This document shows positions 28,812 to 36,930 of a DNA stretch of 64,000 nt, piece by piece. The stretch's first letter is position 1; every line of letters starts with the position of its first letter. The notes below the pieces were generated by a model that made no database searches, was not told the origin of the DNA, and saw only the letters and a program-made list of their open reading frames with translations. The stretch is taken from the NCBI RefSeq assembly GCF_013155465.1, contig NZ_JABJVX010000003.1:1-64000 (forward strand), in the 5' to 3' direction. Source of the DNA: Alterinioella nitratireducens (lineage in GTDB: Bacteria > Pseudomonadota > Alphaproteobacteria > Rhodobacterales > Rhodobacteraceae). Both the position numbers and the translations under genes were made by a program.

Positions 28812-29242
28812 TCGAGACCGCGTTCACCCCGCTGGCCTCGTTGTCGGGCGGCATCCTGATCGGTGTCGCCTCGACCCTGCTGATGCTGACGCTTGGACGT
28901 GTGATGGGGGCCACCGGCATCCTGGTCGGCCTGATCCAGCCCGCGACGTCCCGCGACTTTGCCTGGCGCGCGGCGCTTCTGGCCGGAATGGTCACCGGGC
29001 CCGCCCTGGTCTGGCTGGTCTCGGGCGAGATGCCCGCCATCGAGGTCCCGATCTCGACCGCAGCACTTGTCATCGGCGGTCTCATCGTCGGGGTCGGCGT
29101 CAGCTTCGGGTCGGGCTGCGCCTCGGGTCATGGCGTCTGCGGCATGGCGCGGCTCAGCCCGCGCTCCATCGTGGCGACGCTGACCTTCATGGCCGCCAGC
29201 TTCGCCACCGTCTACGTCATCCGCCACGTGATCGGGGGGTAA
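28808..29242 (+). CDS. YeeE/YedE family membrane protein, first half
   Basis: 144 residues, about four helices. The segment GSGCASGHGVCGMARLSPRS is the conserved Cys-containing motif of YeeE/YedE, proposed to move thiosulfate or sulfane sulfur through the membrane. Many bacteria encode the two halves separately; the partner is the next gene. Starts inside the stop of the DUF2892 gene. Confidence 0.9.
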   Translation: MIETAFTPLASLSGGILIGVASTLLMLTLGRVMGATGILVGLIQPATSRDFAWRAALLAGMVTGPALVWLVSGEMPAIEVPISTAALVIGGLIVGVGVSFGSGCASGHGVCGMARLSPRSIVATLTFMAASFATVYVIRHVIGG

Positions 29243-29245
29243 GCC

Positions 29246-29683
29246 ATGAAGCTGATCGCAACCTATCTCATCGGCCTGATCTTCGGGGTCGGAATCTTGA
29301 TCTCGGGCATGGCCAACCCTGCCAAGGTGCTGAATTTCTTCGACGTCGCCGGAACATGGGATCCGTCCCTGATCCTGGTGATGGGCGGCGCGCTGGTGAC
29401 GACCTTCGTCGGCTACAAGCTGGTCTTCGGACGCGCGGCCCCGATCTTCGAGCGCGACTTCTCGCTGCCGGGCGTGGCCCGGATCGACGCGCCGCTGATC
29501 GGCGGCTCGATCCTCTTCGGCGTCGGATGGGGCATCGTGGGGTTCTGTCCCGGCGGGGCGCTTCCCGCGCTCGGCACCGGACGGTGGGAGGTCTTCGCCT
29601 TCACCGCCGCCCTCATCGCCGGAATCGTCCTTGCACGGGCGATCCAATCCGCCGCCGCGCGCCGCGCGCAGCAGGCCACGTGA
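29246..29683 (+). CDS. YeeE/YedE (DUF6691) family membrane protein, second half
   Basis: 145 residues, four hydrophobic segments, with ISGMANPAKVLNFFDVAGTWDP early and the Cys motif GFCPGGALPALGTG late. Partner of the preceding half-protein; together they correspond to one full YeeE-type thiosulfate/sulfur channel. Three-base spacing to its partner. Confidence 0.9.
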   Translation: MKLIATYLIGLIFGVGILISGMANPAKVLNFFDVAGTWDPSLILVMGGALVTTFVGYKLVFGRAAPIFERDFSLPGVARIDAPLIGGSILFGVGWGIVGFCPGGALPALGTGRWEVFAFTAALIAGIVLARAIQSAAARRAQQAT

Positions 29684-29705
29684 CCAAACCCAAAGGAGTG
29701 ACATC

Positions 29706-30590
29706 ATGACAGGTTACCCCGTCCGGATGGACATCAAACCCCAGGTTCAGGCCTTCTTCGACGAGGCCACCAACACGATCAGCTATATCGTGAAGGATCC
29801 CACCTCCAACGCCTGTGCGATCGTCGACAGCGTCATGGACATAGACTATGCTGCGGGCCGGATCACCTATGACCACGCGGACGAGCTGATCCGCCAGATC
29901 GAGGCCCAGGGCCTCAAGCTGGAGTGGATCATCGAAACCCATGTCCACGCGGATCACCTGTCGGCGGCACCGTATATTCAGGGCAAACTGGGCGGCAAGA
30001 TCGGCATCGGCGCCAAGATCATGGTGGTCCAGGACACCTTCGGCAAGATCTTCAACGAAGGCACCGAGTTCCAGCGCGACGGCAGCCAGTTCGACGCCCT
30101 GTTCGAGGATGGCGACACCTACCAGATCGGCAACATGCCGGCCTTTGCCCTGTACACGCCCGGCCACACGCCCGCCTGCATGGTGCATGTGATGGGCGAT
30201 GCGGCTTTCGTAGGCGACACGCTGTTCATGCCCGATGGCGGCTCGGCGCGGGCGGATTTTCCCGGTGGCGATGCGGGCACGCTCTACGATTCGATCCAGA
30301 AGGTGCTGGCGCTGCCCGACGAGATGCGGCTTTTCATGTGCCACGATTACGGGCCGAACGGGCGCGACATCGCGTGGGAGACCACGGTGGGCGAGGAAAA
30401 GGCCCATAATATCCATGTCGGCGCGGGCAAGACGAAGGCGGACTTCGTCAAGTTCCGGACCGAGCGCGATGCGCAGCTTGCCATGCCCCGGCTGATCATC
30501 CCGTCGTTGCAGGTGAACATGCGCGCGGGCGAGGTTCCGACCGACAGGGACGGAAATCCGATGCTGAAGGTGCCGGTGAACGCGCTGTGA
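29706..30590 (+). CDS. Persulfide dioxygenase-like MBL-fold protein
   Basis: Metallo-beta-lactamase fold protein of 294 residues, ETHE1/Blh type, oxidising glutathione persulfide to sulfite with a single iron. Metal motif HVHADH in IIETHVHADHLSAA, downstream His in TPGHTPACM, Asp in VGDTLFMPD and His in MCHDYGP. The longer C-terminus (NIHVGAGKTKADF) fits Blh-type proteins. It would act on persulfide made by the SQR-like enzyme; DUF442 and SulP genes follow. Confidence 0.92.
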   Translation: MTGYPVRMDIKPQVQAFFDEATNTISYIVKDPTSNACAIVDSVMDIDYAAGRITYDHADELIRQIEAQGLKLEWIIETHVHADHLSAAPYIQGKLGGKIGIGAKIMVVQDTFGKIFNEGTEFQRDGSQFDALFEDGDTYQIGNMPAFALYTPGHTPACMVHVMGDAAFVGDTLFMPDGGSARADFPGGDAGTLYDSIQKVLALPDEMRLFMCHDYGPNGRDIAWETTVGEEKAHNIHVGAGKTKADFVKFRTERDAQLAMPRLIIPSLQVNMRAGEVPTDRDGNPMLKVPVNAL

Positions 30591-30631
30591 CAGCCCGCGC
30601 CCGCGCCTTCCCCAATCCGGAACGAGACAAG

Positions 30632-30964
30632 ATGGACCTGAAACGACTGACACCCGAGATCGCGGTGGCCGGGCAGATCATGCCCGAGGATGTCGCGGCG
30701 ATCGCCGCGGCGGGCTACCGTGCGATCATCTGCAACCGCCCCGATGACGAAGCTCCCGGCCAGCCGCCCTACGCGGCGATCGAGGCCGCGGCGCGCAAGG
30801 CCGGTATCGCCACCCGTTTTGTCCCCGTCGCCCCCGGCAAGATCGGCGCGGACGACGTTACCGCCTTCGCCGAGGCCCTGCGCGCGCTGCCCTCGCCGGT
30901 GCTGGCCTATTGCCGGTCGGGCGCGCGATCCTCGAGCCTCTGGACCCTGCACGGGGCCGCCTGA
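30632..30964 (+). CDS. DUF442 (TIGR01244) sulfurtransferase-like protein
   Basis: 110 residues with phosphatase/rhodanese-like loop YCRSGARSS. This domain is fused to persulfide dioxygenase in Blh proteins of other bacteria and separate here, directly downstream of it. Probable thiol sulfurtransferase in persulfide handling. Stop is immediately followed by the SulP start. Confidence 0.87.
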   Translation: MDLKRLTPEIAVAGQIMPEDVAAIAAAGYRAIICNRPDDEAPGQPPYAAIEAAARKAGIATRFVPVAPGKIGADDVTAFAEALRALPSPVLAYCRSGARSSSLWTLHGAA

Positions 30965-32707
30965 ATGATCCGCAGCCTGCGCCGCCATGTTCCCCTGCTC
31001 GACTGGGCGCCCGCCTATGACCGCACGGCGTTCTCGAATGACATGATCGCGGCGCTCGTCGTCACGATCATGCTGATCCCGCAATCGCTCGCCTATGCCT
31101 TGCTCGCGGGATTGCCGCCCGAGGCCGGCATCTACGCCTCCATCGCCCCCATCGTGCTCTACGCGATCTTCGGCACCAGCCGGGCCCTGGCCGTCGGGCC
31201 GGTGGCGGTGGTCTCGCTCCTGACCGCCTCGGCGGTCGGGCAGGTCGCGGATCAGGGCACCGCGGGCTATGCCGTGGCGGCCCTGACGCTGGCGGTGCTG
31301 TCGGGCGGGTTCCTCCTGCTGATGGGGGTCCTGCGCCTCGGGTTCCTGGCGAATTTCCTCAGCCATCCGGTGATCGCGGGCTTCATCACCGCGTCGGGCA
31401 TCCTGATCGCGGCGAGCCAGCTCAAGCATATCCTCGGCATCCCGGCCGAGGGCCACACCCTCCCCGAGCTCGTGCTTTCGCTTGGCGCGCATCTGGACCG
31501 GATCAACTGGATCACCGTAGCGCTCGGTCTTGCCGCCACCGGGTTTCTCTTCTGGGCGCGGGCGCATCTCAAGCCCCTGCTGCGGGCAATGGGCGCGCCC
31601 GCCCCCCTTGCGGATATCCTGACCAAGGCCGGGCCGGTCGCGGCGGTGGTGGCGACGACGCTCGCGGTCTGGGGTCTGGGTCTCGACCAGCGCGGGGTCG
31701 CCATTGTCGGCACGGTGCCGCAGGGCCTGCCGCCCCTGACCCTGCCGGGGCTGTCCCCCGACCTGCTGCGCGCCCTCGTGCTGCCCGCGATCCTGATCTC
31801 GGTCATCGGCTTTGTCGAAAGCGTTTCGGTGGCGCAGACCCTGGCGGCCAAGAAGCGTCAGCGCATCGACCCGGACCAGGAACTGATCGGGTTGGGCGCG
31901 GCCAATCTGGGCGCGGGCTTCACGGGCGGCTTTCCGGTCACCGGCGGCTTCTCGCGGTCGGTGGTGAATTTCGACGCCGGGGCCGAGACGCCCGCCGCCG
32001 GGATCTTCACCGCGCTCGGGCTGGCGATTGCGGCCGTGGCGCTGACACCGCTGGTCCATTACCTGCCCAAGGCCACCCTCGCGGCGACCATCATCGTGGC
32101 GGTTCTCAGCCTCGTGGACCTCTCGATCCTCAAGAAGACCTGGGGCTACGCGCGCGCCGATTTCGCCGCCGTCGCGGTGACGATTGTGCTGACCCTCGGC
32201 CTCGGTGTCGAGATCGGCGTGGCCGCGGGGGTTGCGCTTTCGGTGCTGCTGCATCTCTACCGGACCTCGCGGCCCCATGTCGCCGAACTGGGCCGCGTTC
32301 CGGGCACCGAGCACTTCCGCAATATCCATCGTCATTCGGTCGAGACCGACCCGACCCTGGTGAGCCTGCGCGTCGATGAGAGCCTTTATTTCGCCAATGC
32401 CCGTTTTCTCGAAGACCTGATCCAGAAACGCGTGACCGAGGGCTGCGACATCCGCAACGTGGTCTTGATGTTCTCGGCGGTGAACGAGGTCGATTATTCC
32501 GCGCTGGAAAGCCTCGAGGCGATCAACCTGCGGCTGCGCGACATGGGCGTCGGCCTGCATCTGTCCGAGGTCAAGGGCCCGGTGATGGACCGGCTGCACC
32601 GCAGCGATTTCCTTACCGCCCTGAACGGCCAGGTGTTCCTGTCGCAATACGAGGCATGGACCCGCCTGGCCCCGTCATCCGCGCCCGCCGCCGCAAGCGC
32701 AATCTGA
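30965..32707 (+). CDS. SulP (SLC26-type) anion transporter with STAS domain
   Basis: 580 residues: about 12-14 helices (residues 1-430) and a C-terminal STAS domain (about 450-565). Conserved MLIPQSLAYALLAGLPPEAGIYAS and GGFPVTGGFSRSVVNFDAGA match SulP permeases of sulfate or bicarbonate. As last gene of the persulfide operon it may export sulfite/sulfate or exchange it. No terminator is obvious after it. Confidence 0.92.
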   Translation: MIRSLRRHVPLLDWAPAYDRTAFSNDMIAALVVTIMLIPQSLAYALLAGLPPEAGIYASIAPIVLYAIFGTSRALAVGPVAVVSLLTASAVGQVADQGTAGYAVAALTLAVLSGGFLLLMGVLRLGFLANFLSHPVIAGFITASGILIAASQLKHILGIPAEGHTLPELVLSLGAHLDRINWITVALGLAATGFLFWARAHLKPLLRAMGAPAPLADILTKAGPVAAVVATTLAVWGLGLDQRGVAIVGTVPQGLPPLTLPGLSPDLLRALVLPAILISVIGFVESVSVAQTLAAKKRQRIDPDQELIGLGAANLGAGFTGGFPVTGGFSRSVVNFDAGAETPAAGIFTALGLAIAAVALTPLVHYLPKATLAATIIVAVLSLVDLSILKKTWGYARADFAAVAVTIVLTLGLGVEIGVAAGVALSVLLHLYRTSRPHVAELGRVPGTEHFRNIHRHSVETDPTLVSLRVDESLYFANARFLEDLIQKRVTEGCDIRNVVLMFSAVNEVDYSALESLEAINLRLRDMGVGLHLSEVKGPVMDRLHRSDFLTALNGQVFLSQYEAWTRLAPSSAPAAASAI

Positions 32708-32764
32708 CGGAACCGGATGGCGACCTCTGCCCTCCACGTCCCGTAACCCGATTTCTCGGAGATC

Positions 32765-32790
32765 TGTAATGATCGGCGACGCGCCGCGTC
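32765..32790 (+). promoter_or_regulatory. ECF-type promoter, complex I-like operon
   Basis: TGTAAT (32765-32770), 16 nt, CGTC (32787-32790), ending 97 bases upstream of the nuoA-like start. One of eight sites in the window sharing GTAA-N17-CGTC geometry. Supports control of this operon by an ECF sigma factor. Confidence 0.7.
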
Positions 32791-32887
32791 CTTGCATGAC
32801 GGCAGCCCGGGCGTTGGCGTGATTGTGCCGCAGAGATCAAACCCCTAACCTGATTGGGATTCGAGAGCCCCATAGGAGGTGCCAAGG

Positions 32888-33250
32888 ATGAGCGAGCTTT
32901 CCCAATACGCGATCCTTTTCGGGCTGAGTATCGGTGTATTCGGTCTCGTGCTCAGCCTTTACGGTCTGGCGCGGGCCATCGGGCGGGCGCGGGCGGAACC
33001 CGGCAAGGACGTGCCCGCCACCGCCGGTACCTTGTCGCGCGATCCGGTCTGGGTGCGCTATCATGCGCGCTATGCCGGTTACGCGCTGCTGTTCCTGGCC
33101 TTCGATATGGAGATGGCGTTCATGTATCCCTGGGCTGTGGTCTACCGCGAGGAAGGGCTGATCGCCTTGCTCGACATGGGGGTATTCCTGGCGATCCTGT
33201 TCCTGGGCCTGCTCTATGGCTGGAGCCAGGGCGCGTTGAGGCGGCAATGA
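32888..33250 (+). CDS. nuoA: NuoA-like subunit of a complex I-like complex
   Basis: 120 residues, three helices, with FDMEMAFMYPWAVV, matching the conserved acidic block of NuoA/ND3. The usual YECG loop between helices 1 and 2 is missing (here SRDPVWVRYHARY), so the conserved Cys is lost. Ribosome binding site AGGAGG lies eight bases before ATG 32888. First gene of an eight-gene operon encoding only membrane-arm subunits plus one unusual peripheral protein. Confidence 0.9.
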   Translation: MSELSQYAILFGLSIGVFGLVLSLYGLARAIGRARAEPGKDVPATAGTLSRDPVWVRYHARYAGYALLFLAFDMEMAFMYPWAVVYREEGLIALLDMGVFLAILFLGLLYGWSQGALRRQ

Positions 33251-35214
33251 CCTTGGCCGGGGCGCGCGAGGGCGCGATGTCCGGGATCAGGCGGGCGGTC
33301 GCGGCGGCCATGGCGCGCGATCTGTCGGCCTTCGTGCTGCCCGGCCCCTCTGTCGCGCGGGCGATGGGGCTCGATCTGGCCGGGTCGCACCTGCGGGTCG
33401 TGGGCACGCCGCGTCATGCCAACGTGCTGATCCTCGTCGGCCCCCTGCCTGACGGTCTGCGCGATGCCGCCGCCGTTACCTACGCGCAGATGCCGCGCCC
33501 GCGCGCGATCCTGACACTGGGCGCGGGCGACATCGCCCCGTTGCCCGATGCGGACGTGTCGGCCCCGCCGACACGGGCCGGGCTGCGATCCGGGCTGGCC
33601 GATCTGCGCCGCGTGATCGCCGCGGGCGCGTTTCGGACGGACAGCGGGGAGTTTACCGCCCCCGCACTTGAGGTGCGTGTGGAATACACCTGCCCGATGC
33701 ACCCCGAAATCATCCGCGACGCCCCCGGAGACTGCCCCAAATGCGGCATGACGCTGGTGCCGCGCGAAACGGCGTCCGATGGACATGGTGGGCACGGTGG
33801 CCACGACATGCCCCAGGAGGACAGGCCAAGCCCCGCCGAACACGCGCATGCGGGCCAAGCCGAGGACGCGGGCGGGGCGGGGGCATATACCTGCCCGATG
33901 CACCCCGAGGTGATCAGCGATGCACCGGGCAAGTGCCCCAAATGCGGCATGTTTCTGGTGAAGGCGGAGGAGGGGGAAAGCCACGGTCACGGGCATAGGC
34001 ATGGGCATGGCGGTCACGGTCACGGGCATGGCAGCGAAGCGCACGGAGCGCACGGAGCGCACGGTGCGCATGGGCATGGCGATCACGGCGGTCATGGCAA
34101 ACAGCAGGACCATTCCGGCCACGATGGCCACGATGGCCACGATGGGCATGCCGGACATGGCGGCCACTCCAAGGCCGCTATCGACGGGATCGAGCCGCAT
34201 TTCATGTCGATGGTCGAACTGACAGAAGGCCAGCCGCGCAGCAGCGACGGGTTGCAGATGGACTGGATCGAGGTGCCGTTCGGGCCGTTCTTTCCCGGCC
34301 TGCCCGCAGGGCTGCGCCTGACCCTGACGCTGGACGGCGATACCGTGGCGGGCAGCGAGGCCAGGAGCCTTGTGGGCAGGGCGGAGCTGGTGGATGGTCC
34401 GCAGATGACGGCGGGCGATTTCGTCGGCCGTCTGGCCGCGATGATGCCGCTCGGCCCGGTGGCCTATCGCACGCTGGCCTGCGCGGCGATCGAGGAGGCC
34501 TCCCGCGCCGACCCCGGCCAGGACGCGCGCCGTGGCCGCGCCGCCGCCGTGGAACGCGAGCGGATCGCAAGCCACCTGGGCTGGCTGGCCGAGTTCGGCC
34601 TGCAGTCGGGGTTTCTCTGGCTCGCCGCGCGGGCCAGGGCGTTGCAATTGGCTGTTCAAGGCGCTGACATTGACGGGATCGCCGCGCAGGCCGGGGCGAT
34701 CAGGGCGCTGATCCGCCGGGTCGAGACAGCGCCGCTGATGCGGATGCGGCTGGGACGCATCGCGCGCATCGGCAAGGACGCCCCGGCCAGCGGCCCCGTG
34801 GACCGGGCGCGGGGTGTCGGGTCGGATGCCCGCGCGGGCGATCCAACGCTGATTGCCCTCGGGTTCGAGATGTGCGTCCGAGAGGGCGGGGATGCGCTGG
34901 CCCGGCTGCGCCTTCGCTGCGATGAGATCGCCCAGAGCCTCGACCTGATCGCGGCGGCCGGGAGGATCGCCGTGCCGGAGGTGCCGGATGTGGAAACGGT
35001 GTCGGGCGAGGGCGCGGCAACCATCGAAACACCGCGCGGCGCGGCGCGGCTGCGCGTGAAGCTGACCGATGGCAAGGTGGTCGAGGCCGAGCTCGACACG
35101 CCGTCAGACGTGAACATCGCCCTTGTCGAAACGGTGACGGCGCAGCGGGAACTGGGCGATGCCTTGGCCGCTGTCGCCTCGCTCGACCTGTCGCCCTGGG
35201 AGGTGCGTGGATGA
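33247..35214 (+). CDS. Degenerate NuoB/NuoD-like fusion with two heavy-metal-binding domains and His-rich linker
   Basis: 655 residues. Residues about 10-125 follow the NuoB fold (ANVLILVGPLPDGL, YAQMPRPRAILTLGAGDI) but all Fe-S cluster Cys are gone (SCA to GAG; PGCPP absent). Two heavy-metal-binding domains follow at about 147-176 and 214-243 (each YTCPMHPE...CPKCGM), then a Gly/His-rich linker to about 313. Residues 317-655 resemble NuoD/hydrogenase large subunit, including PRGAARLRVKLTDGK and the C-terminal SLDLSPWEV, but the quinone-site HPSTHG is FFPGLP and no NiFe cysteines exist. It therefore appears to be a redox-inert, metal-binding replacement for the complex I connecting module. 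Overlaps neighbours by four bases. Confidence 0.8.
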   Translation: MTLAGAREGAMSGIRRAVAAAMARDLSAFVLPGPSVARAMGLDLAGSHLRVVGTPRHANVLILVGPLPDGLRDAAAVTYAQMPRPRAILTLGAGDIAPLPDADVSAPPTRAGLRSGLADLRRVIAAGAFRTDSGEFTAPALEVRVEYTCPMHPEIIRDAPGDCPKCGMTLVPRETASDGHGGHGGHDMPQEDRPSPAEHAHAGQAEDAGGAGAYTCPMHPEVISDAPGKCPKCGMFLVKAEEGESHGHGHRHGHGGHGHGHGSEAHGAHGAHGAHGHGDHGGHGKQQDHSGHDGHDGHDGHAGHGGHSKAAIDGIEPHFMSMVELTEGQPRSSDGLQMDWIEVPFGPFFPGLPAGLRLTLTLDGDTVAGSEARSLVGRAELVDGPQMTAGDFVGRLAAMMPLGPVAYRTLACAAIEEASRADPGQDARRGRAAAVERERIASHLGWLAEFGLQSGFLWLAARARALQLAVQGADIDGIAAQAGAIRALIRRVETAPLMRMRLGRIARIGKDAPASGPVDRARGVGSDARAGDPTLIALGFEMCVREGGDALARLRLRCDEIAQSLDLIAAAGRIAVPEVPDVETVSGEGAATIETPRGAARLRVKLTDGKVVEAELDTPSDVNIALVETVTAQRELGDALAAVASLDLSPWEVRG

Positions 35215-36110
35215 GCATTCTTGTCGTTCTCCTGTCGCTCGCCGCCGGGGCCTACGCGCTGGCCGTCATCGAACGATGGGCCGTGCACGGGCACCTGAGC
35301 CTGACCGGTCCGGCCTGGGCCGCACTCGCGCTTCTGGGGCGGGAATCGCTGCTGGCGCGCAAATCCGACCGGTTGTTCTTTGAGCTTGGGCCGGTGCTGC
35401 TATTGGTGGCGGGGCTGATGGCGGTGGCGGTGATCCCGCTGGCGCCGGGGCTCATCATCACCGACCTGGCCACCGGGGCGCTGTTTCTGAACGCCGCGCT
35501 GGCCTATGTGCTGGTGGCGCTGATCATGGCCGGTTGGGGTCCGAACGGGGCCTACGCCATGATCGCGGGCTGGCGGTTCCTGGGCCAGTTCATTGCCTAT
35601 GCCATGCTGATCGTGATGCCGATCACCGCCGTCGCCATGCGGGCGGAGTCGCTCTCGACGGTTGAGATCGTCACCTCGCAGGAACAACTCTGGAACGTGC
35701 TTTACCAGCCGATGGGGTTCATCCTCTTCGTCGTGGCGGCGATGGGGCTGGCCTGGTTGCCGCCGCTGGACCTGCCCGATGCGACCGGCGAATTGGCCGG
35801 AGGCGTCGAGGCGGAGTATACCGGCGTGCGGCTGGCTGTGCTGCGGCTGGCGCGGATGGTCATCATCCTGGCGCTGGCCGGGGCGACCGTGACCTTCTAC
35901 CTGGGCGGCTGGCTTGGCCCGTGGCTGCCGCCCTGGGCCTGGAGCGCGATCAAGATCCTGGCCGTGGCGGCGGCCATGCTGAGCATCGGGCGCTACATGC
36001 CGCGCATCCGCGAGGCGCGCTATCTGGCGCTGAGCTGGAAGCTGGGGATCTCGCTGGCGTTGGCCAATATCTTTGTCGTGGGCGTGATCGCGCTGGTGGT
36101 GCCGATATGA
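35211..36110 (+). CDS. nuoH: NuoH-like subunit
   Basis: 299 residues, about eight helices, shorter than usual NuoH (320-345). The signature region reads LPPLDLPDATGELAGGVEAEYTGVRLAV, keeping the Pro-Asp...Glu-Leu and GluTyr elements of the quinone-facing loop. In complex I this subunit links quinone reduction to the antiporter subunits. Its NuoD partner here is degenerate, so whether quinone is used is open. Confidence 0.9.
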   Translation: MSILVVLLSLAAGAYALAVIERWAVHGHLSLTGPAWAALALLGRESLLARKSDRLFFELGPVLLLVAGLMAVAVIPLAPGLIITDLATGALFLNAALAYVLVALIMAGWGPNGAYAMIAGWRFLGQFIAYAMLIVMPITAVAMRAESLSTVEIVTSQEQLWNVLYQPMGFILFVVAAMGLAWLPPLDLPDATGELAGGVEAEYTGVRLAVLRLARMVIILALAGATVTFYLGGWLGPWLPPWAWSAIKILAVAAAMLSIGRYMPRIREARYLALSWKLGISLALANIFVVGVIALVVPI

Positions 36111-36622
36111 CGGTTCAGATGATCTTTCTGGCGTTCTTCGGCGGCGCGGCTGTGTGGTTCGGCGTCGTGGTCTTCCGCACCCATTCGATGGTGCGCTCGG
36201 CGCTGGCGCTGCTGTTCTCGCAAACCGCGATCGGGGCGATGTTCCTGGTCATGCAGGCCGAGTTTCTGGGCGTGTTGCAGATCATGATGATGGCCACCGA
36301 GATGAGCGTGATGGCGATCTTCATGGTGATGTTCATGATGGATCCGGGCGGCATGGGCAAAATGGACATGACGCACCAGAAACGCCTGTCGCTCTGGGCC
36401 GGGGGCATCGGGCTGCTGGCCGCCTTGCTGCTGGTCTGGCTGCCCGATTGGAGTCCGGTCGCTCTGTCGGTGCCCGGTGCGCATGAACAGGCCGCCGATC
36501 TGGGCCGCGAATTGCTGGGCCGGTCGATGTTCATCTTCCAGTCGGCGGGGCTGACCATCCTGACGGCGATGATCGCGGCCACGATGGTGGCCATCGTCCC
36601 CAACGCGGAGCAGGGCAAATGA
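36107..36622 (+). CDS. nuoJ: NuoJ-like subunit
   Basis: 171 residues, five hydrophobic segments. The helix MQAEFLGVLQIMMMATEMSVMAIFMVMF corresponds to NuoJ helix 3, in which the usual VYAGAVMVL sequence is changed to IMMMATEMSVM and gains an acidic residue. The loop after it is shorter and Met-rich. Coupled by overlaps to nuoH and nuoK. Confidence 0.87.
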   Translation: MTVQMIFLAFFGGAAVWFGVVVFRTHSMVRSALALLFSQTAIGAMFLVMQAEFLGVLQIMMMATEMSVMAIFMVMFMMDPGGMGKMDMTHQKRLSLWAGGIGLLAALLLVWLPDWSPVALSVPGAHEQAADLGRELLGRSMFIFQSAGLTILTAMIAATMVAIVPNAEQGK

Positions 36623-36930
36623 TTGTGGAACTTCTGATCGCTCTCAGCGTCGGTGCGGGGCTGTTCGGTGTCGGGCTCTACGGCGCGCTGAGCCAGACCA
36701 ACCTGGTGATGATCGTCATGGGGGTCGAACTGATCCTGGCCGCGGCCCTGGTCAACCTCGTGGCCTTCTGGCGTTACCTGCATCCCGACGAGCCTGCGGG
36801 TCAGATGTTCGTGCTGATCGTCATGGCGGTGATGGCGGTCGAGATGGCGGTGGCCTTCGGTATCGCCATCGCCCGGTTCCGGGTGCGCGGCTCGGTCGAG
36901 ATGGAAGAAGCGCGCGAGTTGAAGGGATGA
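36619..36930 (+). CDS. nuoK: NuoK-like subunit
   Basis: 103 residues, three helices. Both membrane glutamates needed for proton transfer in NuoK are retained, in MGVELILAAALVNL and MAVEMAVAFG. This points to a functional ion path in the E-channel region despite degeneration of the peripheral arm. Overlaps nuoJ and nuoL. Confidence 0.92.
   Translation: MIVELLIALSVGAGLFGVGLYGALSQTNLVMIVMGVELILAAALVNLVAFWRYLHPDEPAGQMFVLIVMAVMAVEMAVAFGIAIARFRVRGSVEMEEARELKG

Noticed and set aside
30347-32647. 766-residue antisense open frame over DUF442 and SulP
   Set aside because: Low-complexity Arg/Gln/Gly composition, no recognisable domain, and it spans two well-supported plus-strand genes.
33985-34180. 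Frameshift or repeat-expansion artefact in the His-rich linker
   Set aside because: The repetitive GGCCACGATGG-type DNA could invite assembly error, but the frame is continuous from the metal-binding domains into the conserved NuoD-like C-terminus, so the fusion is accepted as read.
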